Source: Actinomycetes bacterium (GTDB taxonomy: Bacteria > Actinomycetota > Acidimicrobiia > Acidimicrobiales > RAAP-2). From it: 6,839 bases of DNA. Every line of letters starts with the position of its first letter. The stretch's first letter is position 1. The stretch lies in the NCBI GenBank assembly GCA_021791615.1, contig JAJYWG010000460.1, positions 1 to 6,839 of the forward strand, in the 5' to 3' direction. Below the pieces are notes generated by a model, which worked only from the letters and a program-made list of their open reading frames with translations, had not been told where the DNA came from and did not search any database. The translations under genes were made by a program, and so were the position numbers. Of the stretch, positions 1-4,860 are shown in pieces.

Positions 1-90
1 CTCGTTCTCCTCCGCCTTCTCGGCGAACAGCTCGGCGAGCTTGGCCTCGTCCACCGCGAACACCGGCCGACCTGCCTGCACATCTGGCAT
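1..90 (-). CDS. Hypothetical protein, N-terminal 30 codons only, running off the left edge
   Basis: The reading frame begins with ATG (complement of 88-90) and stays open to the window edge. The visible N-terminus begins MPDVQAGRPVFAVDEAKLAE and continues as an acidic, Ala/Glu/Lys-rich stretch likely to be helical. The start is well supported: an AAAGGAG Shine-Dalgarno (complement of 97-103) sits six bases upstream and overlaps the TGA of the preceding minus-strand gene, a typical operon junction. I do not recognise the family from 30 residues. The neighbour upstream in the operon is the Cys-rich small protein at 103-450, so a link to metal handling or to that protein is possible but is only inference. 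The gene is truncated by the window, not visibly broken. Confidence 0.7.
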   Translation of the reverse strand, partial: MPDVQAGRPVFAVDEAKLAELFAEKAEENE

Positions 91-96
91 CTCTGG

Positions 97-103
97 CTCC
101 TTT
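97..103 (-). promoter_or_regulatory. Shine-Dalgarno AAAGGAG for the left-edge gene
   Basis: On the minus strand AAAGGAG lies six bases before the ATG at 90. Its first A is the last base of the TGA (103-105) that ends the upstream gene, so the two genes are probably co-transcribed and may be translationally coupled. It fixes both the strand and the start of the edge gene. Confidence 0.7.
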
Positions 104-450
104 CACCGCTTCGATAGCCGTGTCCGCGCCGTCCTCCGGCCACTGTCCGCCGACACCGGCCGCCCTCGGCCCGTCCCCGTCCCCGGGCTGAGGGCGGGAT
201 GCAGCCCGCGGCAGTACTCCGAGCAGAACACCTCACGGCCGTCCATCGCGCCACTGCAGCGCTCGTCGGTGTCGGGGTGGGCGCAGCGGCACTTGGCGAG
301 GACCTCGACCTCCGCGCCGGTCGCCGGGCCCTTCGCAGCGTCCGGGCACCTGTGGCCCGCGACGTCGCTCCCGCCGCCGAGGATCGGACAGGAGTGGTGC
401 GACCTGTCCTCGAGCCCCAGCTGCAGGCGCCCGCGTGGGTGTTGGAGCAT
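103..450 (-). CDS. Small Cys-rich protein, bacterial metallothionein-like or zinc-ribbon-like
   Basis: This frame encodes 115 residues from the ATG at 450. The core is a metal-ligand pattern around residues 53-84: KCRCAHPDTDERCSG, then AMDGREVFCSEYCRGLH, giving C-x-C, a further C, then F-C-x3-C-x3-H. The second half resembles the G-x-x-Y/F-C-x3-C-x3-H signature of prokaryotic metallothioneins (SmtA/BmtA type). FCSxxC is also seen in small zinc ribbons, so zinc binding is likelier than the exact family. The C-terminal ~30 residues are Gly/Arg/Ser-rich and probably disordered. The start is uncertain: no good Shine-Dalgarno precedes 450, and the first ~45 residues (further Cys and His) may not all be native. 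A separate minus-strand frame with coding-like sequence lies just upstream (about 450-548), so a frameshift or an earlier start is possible. The TGA overlaps the Shine-Dalgarno of the next gene, supporting a real gene. Confidence 0.55.
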   Translation of the reverse strand: MLQHPRGRLQLGLEDRSHHSCPILGGGSDVAGHRCPDAAKGPATGAEVEVLAKCRCAHPDTDERCSGAMDGREVFCSEYCRGLHPALSPGTGTGRGRPVSADSGRRTARTRLSKR

Positions 451-548
451 CGGCTCGTAAGACGCCCCACCACCGCGACGCGCCGTTCGACCGGAAGCAC
501 GGCGACGAGCTCGGCGCCGGTGACCTCATCGCGCAGGAAGTCGAACAT
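450..548 (-). pseudogene. Coding-like fragment upstream of the Cys-rich gene, different frame
   Basis: On the minus strand an ATG at 548 opens MFDFLRDEVTGAELVAVLP and then VERRVAVVGRLTS. This has a balanced, protein-like composition with GC-rich third positions, unlike the Arg/Pro/Ser runs of shadow frames here. It stays open leftwards, but beyond about 450 it becomes Arg/Ser-rich low-complexity sequence while the frame starting at 450 becomes the plausible one. It may be the remnant of a small gene, or the true N-terminal part of the Cys-rich protein joined by a frameshift. I cannot assign a family, and the upstream Shine-Dalgarno (GGCGAG immediately before ATG) is poor. Confidence 0.25.
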
Positions 549-673
549 CTCGCCGCATGCGCCACCGCCATACGAGTGCTGCGCTCTTCCGCCGACTCTC
601 TCTTGTCAAAGCTCGGATGCCACGTACCCGACCCGACCGACTGCGGTCAACGGCCGGTCGAGCTGGCACCGCA

Positions 674-949
674 TCACGTCACCGCTGCGTCGCCCTCGAC
701 CCACTCTTCGCCATCCCAGCGCGGCCCGTCCGCCGCGGGCAGGTACTCGGCCCGGTCGCAGCCGGCCCTTGCCAGCTCGGCGGCGATCGCACCGAGGAGG
801 TCGGCCGCGCTCCCACGGATCTGCCAGACCTCCTTCGACAGCAGCGCGTGCAGCCACCCCAGCGCCCTGCCCCCGCCGACGGGAACTGGTGGCCTCGTCA
901 TCACCGTGCTCGTGCCGGCCAGGGCAGCGAGTGCTTCGAAGGTACGCAT
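674..949 (-). CDS. Possible hypothetical protein, 91 residues
   Basis: The frame from an ATG at 949 to a TGA at 674-676 encodes a protein whose last ~55 residues look genuinely coding: KEVWQIRGSAADLLGAIAAE, then ELARAGCDRAEYLPAADGP, then an acidic tail with EEWVEGD. The middle has an amphipathic helix pattern. The first ~30 residues (Ala/Thr/Pro/Gly-rich) are less convincing, and there is no usable Shine-Dalgarno before 949; the start could be the GTG or ATG about 15 codons downstream. The 5' end abuts and overlaps, on the opposite strand, the TIG-like fragment at 939-1142. The N-terminus may therefore be a rearrangement junction rather than a native start. I do not recognise the family. A 22-codon frame (MRCQLDRPLTAVGRVGYVAS...) starts at 673 in a TGATG overlap with its stop; it may be chance. 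Confidence 0.35.
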   Translation of the reverse strand: MRTFEALAALAGTSTVMTRPPVPVGGGRALGWLHALLSKEVWQIRGSAADLLGAIAAELARAGCDRAEYLPAADGPRWDGEEWVEGDAAVT

Positions 950-1142
950 CCTCGGGACCCATCTGTTCGGCCCGGGCGGCTATCTCGTCGCCACCTTCGA
1001 CGGCGCGCCGAGCCCGACGAACTGCCCGAGCGAGACCGAGTGCATCGCGACCGTGCCGCCTCCCCCGCCGGGCACGACGTCGGTGACGGTGCGCCTCGAG
1101 ACCCGCACCGGCATGTCCAACGGGCTGACGTTCGACTACGGC
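939..1142 (+). pseudogene. IPT/TIG (Ig-like) domain fragment, no intact gene around it
   Basis: The frame beginning AAG at 939 reads KVRILGTHLFGPGGYLVATF, then DGAPSPTNCPSETECIATVP, PPPPGTTSVTVRLETRTG and MSNGLTFDYG. This follows the IPT/TIG layout well: a G-T-x-F/L strand near the start, a central 'A-x-VP(P)GT' turn, a 'VTVR..T..G.SN' strand and a final 'F-x-Y'. The two Cys in the central loop are also common there. TIG domains normally sit in repeats in large secreted or cell-surface proteins. Here the usual leading segment (P-x-I-x-x-V-x-P-x-x-G-x-x-x-G-G) is missing, upstream codons do not look like a surface protein, and no start, signal peptide or Shine-Dalgarno is visible. After FDYG the frame degenerates into Arg/Pro-rich sequence. 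I read it as a leftover piece of a larger gene. Confidence 0.55.
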
Positions 1143-1923
1143 CGAGTCGCCGGAGTGCGGCCGCCGCGCCGGAATGTGCAGGAAGGATCCGTCGGACACT
1201 TGCTACCCAAGTCTTCGGAAGCAACCGCGTCTCACGCCGCCACCCACATCCAGAACCCTCGGCCATGCTGCCTCGCGATCAACCACCCCGCGGCATAGGA
1301 GCCGCGCACGTTCACCTCTGGCGGCCGCGCGCCCCGGACTCGACCACCAGCATCCGGTGCTGGAGTGACGTCGAGGCAGTCCCACCGACTCGCCGTCGAC
1401 AACGATGCAACGTTCCCCTTCGGCCCGCGCCCATCGAGCGTGAGCGCTCGAGTACCGGGCAGCTACCGAAAGCGCTCTTCCACGCGCCCCTGGCCTCGAC
1501 GCCTCTCGGGGTGGACGTGGTGGCGCCGAGCGCACCCACTGGGTGCATGAACGGCGACGCGTTCCCGAACATCCCTCCACCGAAAGCGGCAGCGACGAAC
1601 GCTTTCTGCCAGTCCTCTCGCGCTGTGACGGGCGGTGGCTCGTGCTGCGTAAGAGACGCCCGGGCGGCCGACCCGGCGGGAGTGAACGAGCGACTCGGCG
1701 CAATGCCAGCACCACGCCGAGCCCGCTCGCCGCCCATTGCCAGCATGAGCGGTCACCCAGGGCGTGTCCTGTCACGACACCTGGCATTGAGGGCCTCCCG
1801 GCATGAATGTGGGTCGATCGGGGGATTGGGTAGTGGCACATCAGCCCAGGTCGGCTCTCCGCGGGACCCCGCGCGAAGCCCTAACGCCTCCTCCCCATCG
1901 ACGCTGAGCCAGGCCCTGGCAGC
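1143..1923. other. About 780 bases without a defensible gene
   Basis: All frames here are open for long stretches because of high GC, but the translations are Arg/Pro/Ser/Gly-rich, change character abruptly, and lack Shine-Dalgarno sites or recognisable motifs. The most protein-like segment is on the minus strand around 1480-1690 (for example REDWQKAFVAAAFGGGMFGN), with no identifiable domain. A 6-bp hairpin occurs at 1347-1363 (CCAGCA, five-base loop, TGCTGG). No tRNA, rRNA, CRISPR or complete insertion sequence was seen. Degraded accessory DNA is the best reading. Confidence 0.45.
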
Positions 1924-1947
1924 GGCAGGCTGACCCCTCAGCCTGCC
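1924..1947. terminator. Perfect 10-bp hairpin, terminator-like
   Basis: GGCAGGCTGA (1924-1933) is the exact reverse complement of TCAGCCTGCC (1938-1947), with a CCCC loop. The stem is GC-rich and stable, but no T-run follows on either strand, so it is not a textbook rho-independent terminator; such hairpins without U-tracts are common candidates in high-GC actinobacteria. It lies just left of the larger structured element at 1960-2052. Confidence 0.45.
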
Positions 1948-1959
1948 TGGACGCCCGAA

Positions 1960-2052
1960 AGCAGCCGGCGGTCGGGGTCAAGGCCGCCGGAGGCGCCCCG
2001 CAGGGGCCGGAGCGAAGCGCAGGGCCTTGACGCCGGCGGAGAGCCGGCTGCT
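1960..2052. repeat. Nested inverted-repeat element (structured RNA or REP-like sequence)
   Basis: The outer stem AGCAGCCGGC (1960-1969) pairs perfectly with GCCGGCTGCT (2043-2052). The inner stem GTCAAGGCC (1977-1985) pairs perfectly with GGCCTTGAC (2023-2031). At the centre GCCCC (1995-1999) pairs with GGGGC (2003-2007) around a GCA loop, and GCGAAGCGC-type sequence (2012-2020) can form another small hairpin. An alternative pairing also exists, CCGCCGG (1984-1990) with CCGGCGG (2033-2039), so two folds compete. The layout is that of a branched structured RNA, a REP/BIME-like palindromic unit or a small non-autonomous mobile element. The sequence alone cannot choose; no family was recognised. 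Confidence 0.5.
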
Positions 2053-2065
2053 ACCCGGACAGATT

Positions 2066-2085
2066 GTGGCGAAGCCACCTTCGCC
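2066..2085. repeat. Pair of mutually exclusive small hairpins
   Basis: GTGGC (2066-2070) pairs with GCCAC (2074-2078) around GAA. Alternatively GGCGAAG (2068-2074) pairs with CTTCGCC (2079-2085) around CCAC. The two share bases and exclude each other. A further stem, GATCAG (2119-2124) with CTGATC (2135-2140), follows. They extend the structured block that begins at 1924, upstream of the regulator gene. Confidence 0.3.
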
Positions 2086-2223
2086 GGGGCCCCGAGCGGC
2101 GCCGGTGGGATGGATACGGATCAGCCAGGGATCCCTGATCGCCCTCCACCCAAGCCTTGCCAGGCAAAGGTCCTGGTCAGACCCCCCTCGGGACCCACAT
2201 CTATGCCGGAAGACCCTGTATTG

Positions 2224-2250
2224 AGAGGCCTCTGGGGTTGGTCTGCAGAC
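2224..2250. promoter_or_regulatory. Two perfect 10-bp palindromes upstream of the Lrp-type gene, possible operators
   Basis: AGAGGCCTCT (2224-2233) and GTCTGCAGAC (2241-2250) are both exact palindromes with centres 17 bases apart, 62-88 bases before the regulator start. Lrp/AsnC proteins typically bind imperfect palindromes and often regulate their own gene, so these are candidate autoregulatory sites. They do not share a sequence with each other, which weakens the case. Confidence 0.25.
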
Positions 2251-2297
2251 TGCCGGGACTCTCGTCGCAGCTGTCCGCATCTCGCTCCGCCTCCAGG

Positions 2298-2303
2298 TAC
2301 TGT
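2298..2303 (+). promoter_or_regulatory. Possible -10 element TACTGT for a leaderless regulator transcript
   Basis: TACTGT fits the actinobacterial -10 pattern TANNNT and ends eight bases before the GTG at 2312. That is the spacing expected if transcription starts at the start codon itself. No Shine-Dalgarno lies at normal distance from this GTG, which is consistent with a leaderless mRNA. No clear -35 box is visible about 17 bases upstream. Confidence 0.35.
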
Positions 2304-2311
2304 CCTTCTCC

Positions 2312-3301
2312 GTGCCAAACGGCCAGGAGCCACTCGACCAGCTCGACCGGCAGATCGCAGTCGCCCTCCAGGTGAATGGTCGAGCCTCCTGGCGCGCCGT
2401 CGGGAGGGCACTCGGTGTTCCCGAGCGCACCGTCACCCGCCGAGGACAGGCGCTCCTTGATGCCGGGCTCGTCAAGGTATCGACCTACGTCGACACGACC
2501 CGTGTTGGAAAGGCGCGCCCGCTCATCGTCGTCGCGCACACAGAACCAGGACGGTCGGTTGAGATCGGCCACGAGCTCGCCAAGCGGCCTGATGCCTCAT
2601 CGGTGTCGGTCCTCGAGGGCACCGGTGACCTCGTGTGCATGCTCCTACCTGCTGACGAACGCGCTCGCTACCAGCTGCTTTTGCACGACCTGCCCTCACT
2701 CGAGGGCCTGCGCGACACGAGCGTGGCGACGGTCCTGCGCTACTTCCGCTCCGGCTACGACTGGGTGGCCGAAGGGCTCGGGGCAGACGCGCTCGCCGAG
2801 CTCCAGACGCTTCCGCGCTCGGACCCCGAGCGCATCGATGCCGTCGAGCTCGACGCCGAGGATCGCCTGCTCGTGGACGAGCTCGCCCGTGACGGCCGCA
2901 GCCCGGTGAGCTCGCTGGCGCAGGCAATCGGCATGAGCCCCTCGTCCGTGCAGCGTCGCCTCAACCGGCTCTTTGCCGAGGGAGCTATCCATATCCGCAC
3001 AGAGATACGCCCCCACCTTCTCGGCCTCCACGTCGAGGTCCTCGTCTGGATGCGCGTCGTCCCATCTGAGATCGACCCGGTCGGTCGCACGCTCAGCGCA
3101 CACCCAGCGGTCCGCTTCTGCGCTGCGACCACCGGGACGACCCAGATCCTGATCGACTGTCTGTGCCGGGACGAAAACGAGCTCTACGAGTTCGTCACCG
3201 GCTACCTCGGAGCAAAGCCCTCGAGTGAGGTCGTCAACGTCGGCGTCGTGATTGCCGCGCTTCGGCGTGGACCGTTGGTTGTGGCGGATCCCTTCACGTA
3301 G
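2312..3301 (+). CDS. Lrp/AsnC-family transcriptional regulator, double-module type
   Basis: The 329-residue protein is about twice the usual Lrp length (~150) because it carries two AsnC modules. The first winged-helix HTH is at residues ~8-56 (LDQLDRQIAVALQVNGRASW, then GVPERTVTRRGQALLDAGLV), followed by an effector/oligomerisation (RAM-like) region to ~155. The second HTH is at ~180-228 (LDAEDRLLVDELARDGRSPV, then GMSPSSVQRRLNRLFAEGAI), followed by a better conserved AsnC ligand-binding domain at ~235-325. Known family role: sensing an amino acid or related small molecule and binding DNA as oligomers. The start is GTG, because downstream starts would cut the first HTH; a TACTGT box eight bases upstream suggests leaderless translation. 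It precedes the DUF3830/ABC transporter cluster on the same strand, so control of that cluster is likely but inferred. The effector is unknown. Confidence 0.9.
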   Translation: MPNGQEPLDQLDRQIAVALQVNGRASWRAVGRALGVPERTVTRRGQALLDAGLVKVSTYVDTTRVGKARPLIVVAHTEPGRSVEIGHELAKRPDASSVSVLEGTGDLVCMLLPADERARYQLLLHDLPSLEGLRDTSVATVLRYFRSGYDWVAEGLGADALAELQTLPRSDPERIDAVELDAEDRLLVDELARDGRSPVSSLAQAIGMSPSSVQRRLNRLFAEGAIHIRTEIRPHLLGLHVEVLVWMRVVPSEIDPVGRTLSAHPAVRFCAATTGTTQILIDCLCRDENELYEFVTGYLGAKPSSEVVNVGVVIAALRRGPLVVADPFT

Positions 3302-3311
3302 GCATATCTAC

Positions 3312-3350
3312 ATGGCGCATCTATAGCGCGCCACTTGCTAAGATGGCGCG
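3312..3350 (+). promoter_or_regulatory. Candidate operator array, three TGGCGC/GCGCCA half-sites
   Basis: The half-site TGGCGC occurs at 3313-3318 and 3344-3349 and inverted as GCGCCA at 3328-3333. CGCGCCA (3327-3333) and TGGCGCG (3344-3350) form a 7-bp inverted repeat. The two forward copies sit within ATGGCGCAT and ATGGCGCGT, 31 bases apart start to start, about three helical turns. The block lies between the regulator stop and the DUF3830 start in a locally AT-richer stretch with weak -10-like words (TATCTA 3305-3310, TAAGAT 3339-3344). The phasing suits cooperative Lrp-type binding; the promoter itself is not clear. Confidence 0.4.
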
Positions 3351-3361
3351 TGAGCGTCATA

Positions 3362-3388
3362 CTCGTCTCCTCGACGGCGACGAGGAGG
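3362..3388 (+). promoter_or_regulatory. Strong Shine-Dalgarno inside a hairpin before the DUF3830 gene
   Basis: GAGGAGG (3382-3388) lies seven bases before the ATG at 3396. CTCCTCG (3367-3373) is exactly complementary to CGAGGAG (3381-3387) with a seven-base loop, so the Shine-Dalgarno can be masked. A competing stem, CTCGTC (3362-3367) with GACGAG (3379-3384), pairs only its 5' edge. This suggests possible translational control; no known riboswitch was recognised. Confidence 0.4.
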
Positions 3389-3395
3389 AACTGCG

Positions 3396-3866
3396 ATGGC
3401 CCGGGGGCTGACGTTCGAGTTCGACGGGGGCCCGGCCGTCGTCGCCACACTTGCCGAGCTGCACGCTCCTGTCAGCTCGAACCTGATCTGGGGTGCACTC
3501 GCCCGCCCCGTCACGATCCTCGCCACCCACGCGATGTACGCCGGGCCGGAGATCATGCTGAACCTTCCCGAGCAGGCGCGCACCTTCTCCCCTGCCACGG
3601 TTCCGGCGGAGAACCAGCAGGTCATTCCCGCCCCCGGTGACGTCATCTGGTACTACCAGGCACCGAACCAGATGGCCGGTCTCCGCGAGGAGGTCTGGGA
3701 GATCGGCCTGTTCTATGGCCGCGGCGGCCGGATATTCGGACCGCTCGGATGGACACCGTGCAACGTCATCGCTCAGGTCACCGACGGCCTCGACGCCTTC
3801 GCCGATGCCTGCGCGGCGCTGCGGCTGAGCGGAGCGCGCAAGCTCACGCTGGCCAGGACCGGCTGA
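3396..3866 (+). CDS. DUF3830 family protein, cyclophilin-like fold, function unknown
   Basis: The 156-residue protein matches the DUF3830 pattern: a short N-terminal strand (LTFEFDGGPAVVATL, 5-19), an N-terminal 'AP.SSNLIWGAL' helix (24-35), a central AENQQVIPAPGDVIWYYQAP (71-90), the EIGLFYGRG strand-turn (102-110), a GPLGW turn (115-119) and NVIAQV (123-128). The family is related to small cyclophilin-like barrels (as in TM1367-type proteins). Known prolyl-isomerase active-site residues are not evident, so isomerase activity should not be assumed. There is no signal peptide or membrane segment, so it is cytoplasmic. The start is ATG with GAGGAGG seven bases upstream. It is the first gene after the regulator and directly precedes the binding-protein gene (55-base gap), implying a role in handling the transported compound or its metabolism. 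That is inference; the biochemical role is unknown. Confidence 0.85.
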   Translation: MARGLTFEFDGGPAVVATLAELHAPVSSNLIWGALARPVTILATHAMYAGPEIMLNLPEQARTFSPATVPAENQQVIPAPGDVIWYYQAPNQMAGLREEVWEIGLFYGRGGRIFGPLGWTPCNVIAQVTDGLDAFADACAALRLSGARKLTLARTG

Positions 3867-3906
3867 GGTGGGCCCGAGGGCAGCAGAGAGCAGAACCAAC
3901 ATGGGG

Positions 3907-3916
3907 AGGAAAGGAG
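3907..3916 (+). promoter_or_regulatory. Shine-Dalgarno AGGAAAGGAG that points to a TTG start
   Basis: AGGAAAGGAG ends five bases before TTG at 3922. The alternative starts, ATG at 3901 and GTG at 3868, have only weak upstream purine tracts. ATG 3901 would place this strong site inside the coding sequence. TTG 3922 also gives a compact signal peptide. Confidence 0.6.
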
Positions 3917-3921
3917 CAACA

Positions 3922-4788
3922 TTGGCCAGATTCTTGACAACGAAGCGACTCATCGCGGGAGCACTCGCCGCCACCTGCGCCGGCGGTGCGACGGCTGGCG
4001 CGGCAGCGGCGACGACACCGCCCGCACCGCTGCCGCCGGCGTTCCAACATATGACCCTCGTCACCCCCGCGGTGGTGGGTTACCCACCGTACGCGTACTT
4101 GATCAACTCGAGCAAGATCGTCGGCATCGACCCTGACCTGTCTGTTGCGCTCGGCAAGCCCCTCGGCCAGCCGGTCCACCTGCAGGTTGCCTCGTTCGAG
4201 AACTCGCTTCTCGGCCTCCAGCGCGGAACGTATTTCATGGTGACCGGAAGCGACATCACCGCGGCCCGTGAGAAGACCTTCGACATGGTCTCCTATCTCG
4301 CCGACCACTACGAGTTCATGACCCTGGCTTCCAAGCCCGCCCTCGGGACCTCCGTGACGGCGCTCTGCGGACTGACGATCTCGACCGTCGCGGCCGACAG
4401 CTCGATCCCGGTGCTAAACGCGGACTCCAAGGTCTGCGCAGCGCATCACAAGGCCGCGATCACGGTGACCACATTCCCCGATCAAGGTTCCGCGGTCCTC
4501 GCAGTCGAGTCGGGGCGCGCGGACGCCACCACCGCGACGGTCACCAATCTCGGGTTCGTCGCCTCGCGAAGCCCAGGCAAGTTCCGCCTCGACGGGCCAA
4601 AGTACAACTACGTGTACATCGGCATCGCGACCAAGAAGGGTAACGGCGTCGCACAGGCGCTTGCCAAGGCGATCAATGTCCTCATTGCCAACGGGACCTA
4701 TCATAAGATTCTCGCCCGATACGGGGTGACCGACGACGCCGTGCCCCGTGCCCTTGTCAACCCGAACCCGACGGTGACGACCTCCTGA
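3922..4788 (+). CDS. Amino-acid-type ABC transporter solute-binding protein (family 3)
   Basis: The 288-residue protein begins with a signal sequence, MARFLTTKRLIAGALAATCA, followed by an Ala/Gly/Thr/Pro linker. The mature part follows family-3 (SBP_bac_3) binding proteins: GYPPYAYL near the first strand, 'GIDPDLSVALGKPLG', 'FENSLLGLQRG', 'SDITAAREKTFDMVSYL' and 'DQGSAVLAVESGRADA'. In this family the Arg of the T-A-x-R motif (R116) usually grips the substrate carboxylate. C149 and C172 are placed as in other family members and could form a disulfide. The substrate is therefore probably an amino acid or similar zwitterion, not predictable further. The start TTG is chosen for its strong Shine-Dalgarno; ATG 3901 would add seven residues. 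C19 might be a lipidation site, but A-A-T-C is a non-canonical lipobox. Permease and ATPase genes follow in the same direction. Confidence 0.9.
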   Translation: MARFLTTKRLIAGALAATCAGGATAGAAAATTPPAPLPPAFQHMTLVTPAVVGYPPYAYLINSSKIVGIDPDLSVALGKPLGQPVHLQVASFENSLLGLQRGTYFMVTGSDITAAREKTFDMVSYLADHYEFMTLASKPALGTSVTALCGLTISTVAADSSIPVLNADSKVCAAHHKAAITVTTFPDQGSAVLAVESGRADATTATVTNLGFVASRSPGKFRLDGPKYNYVYIGIATKKGNGVAQALAKAINVLIANGTYHKILARYGVTDDAVPRALVNPNPTVTTS

Positions 4789-4860
4789 GTCGGTACGGGT
4801 TTCCGCGCGCACCGAGCGGTGACACCCGTTACGGCGGGACCTGAAGCCGGTGGCCGCAAG

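Noticed and set aside
604..609. A TTGACA -35 box on the minus strand upstream of the Cys-rich gene
   Set aside because: No -10-like hexamer at 16-18 bases spacing (GAGCGC there), so the single match is not enough for a promoter call.
1203..1841. A 212-codon minus-strand open frame, plus the overlapping one at 1312-1746
   Set aside because: Arg/Ser/Gly-rich with no recognisable motif or ribosome binding site; two frames are equally open, as expected by chance in such GC-rich DNA.
557..1933. A 458-codon plus-strand open frame
   Set aside because: It is Arg/Pro-rich low-complexity translation that runs across the TIG-like frame and other coding-like segments; it has no domain, no Shine-Dalgarno and no sensible composition. 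A GC-driven open frame.
3868..3921. GTG 3868 or ATG 3901 as the start of the binding protein
   Set aside because: Both have weak upstream purine tracts, while a strong AGGAAAGGAG lies five bases before TTG 3922; kept only as alternatives.
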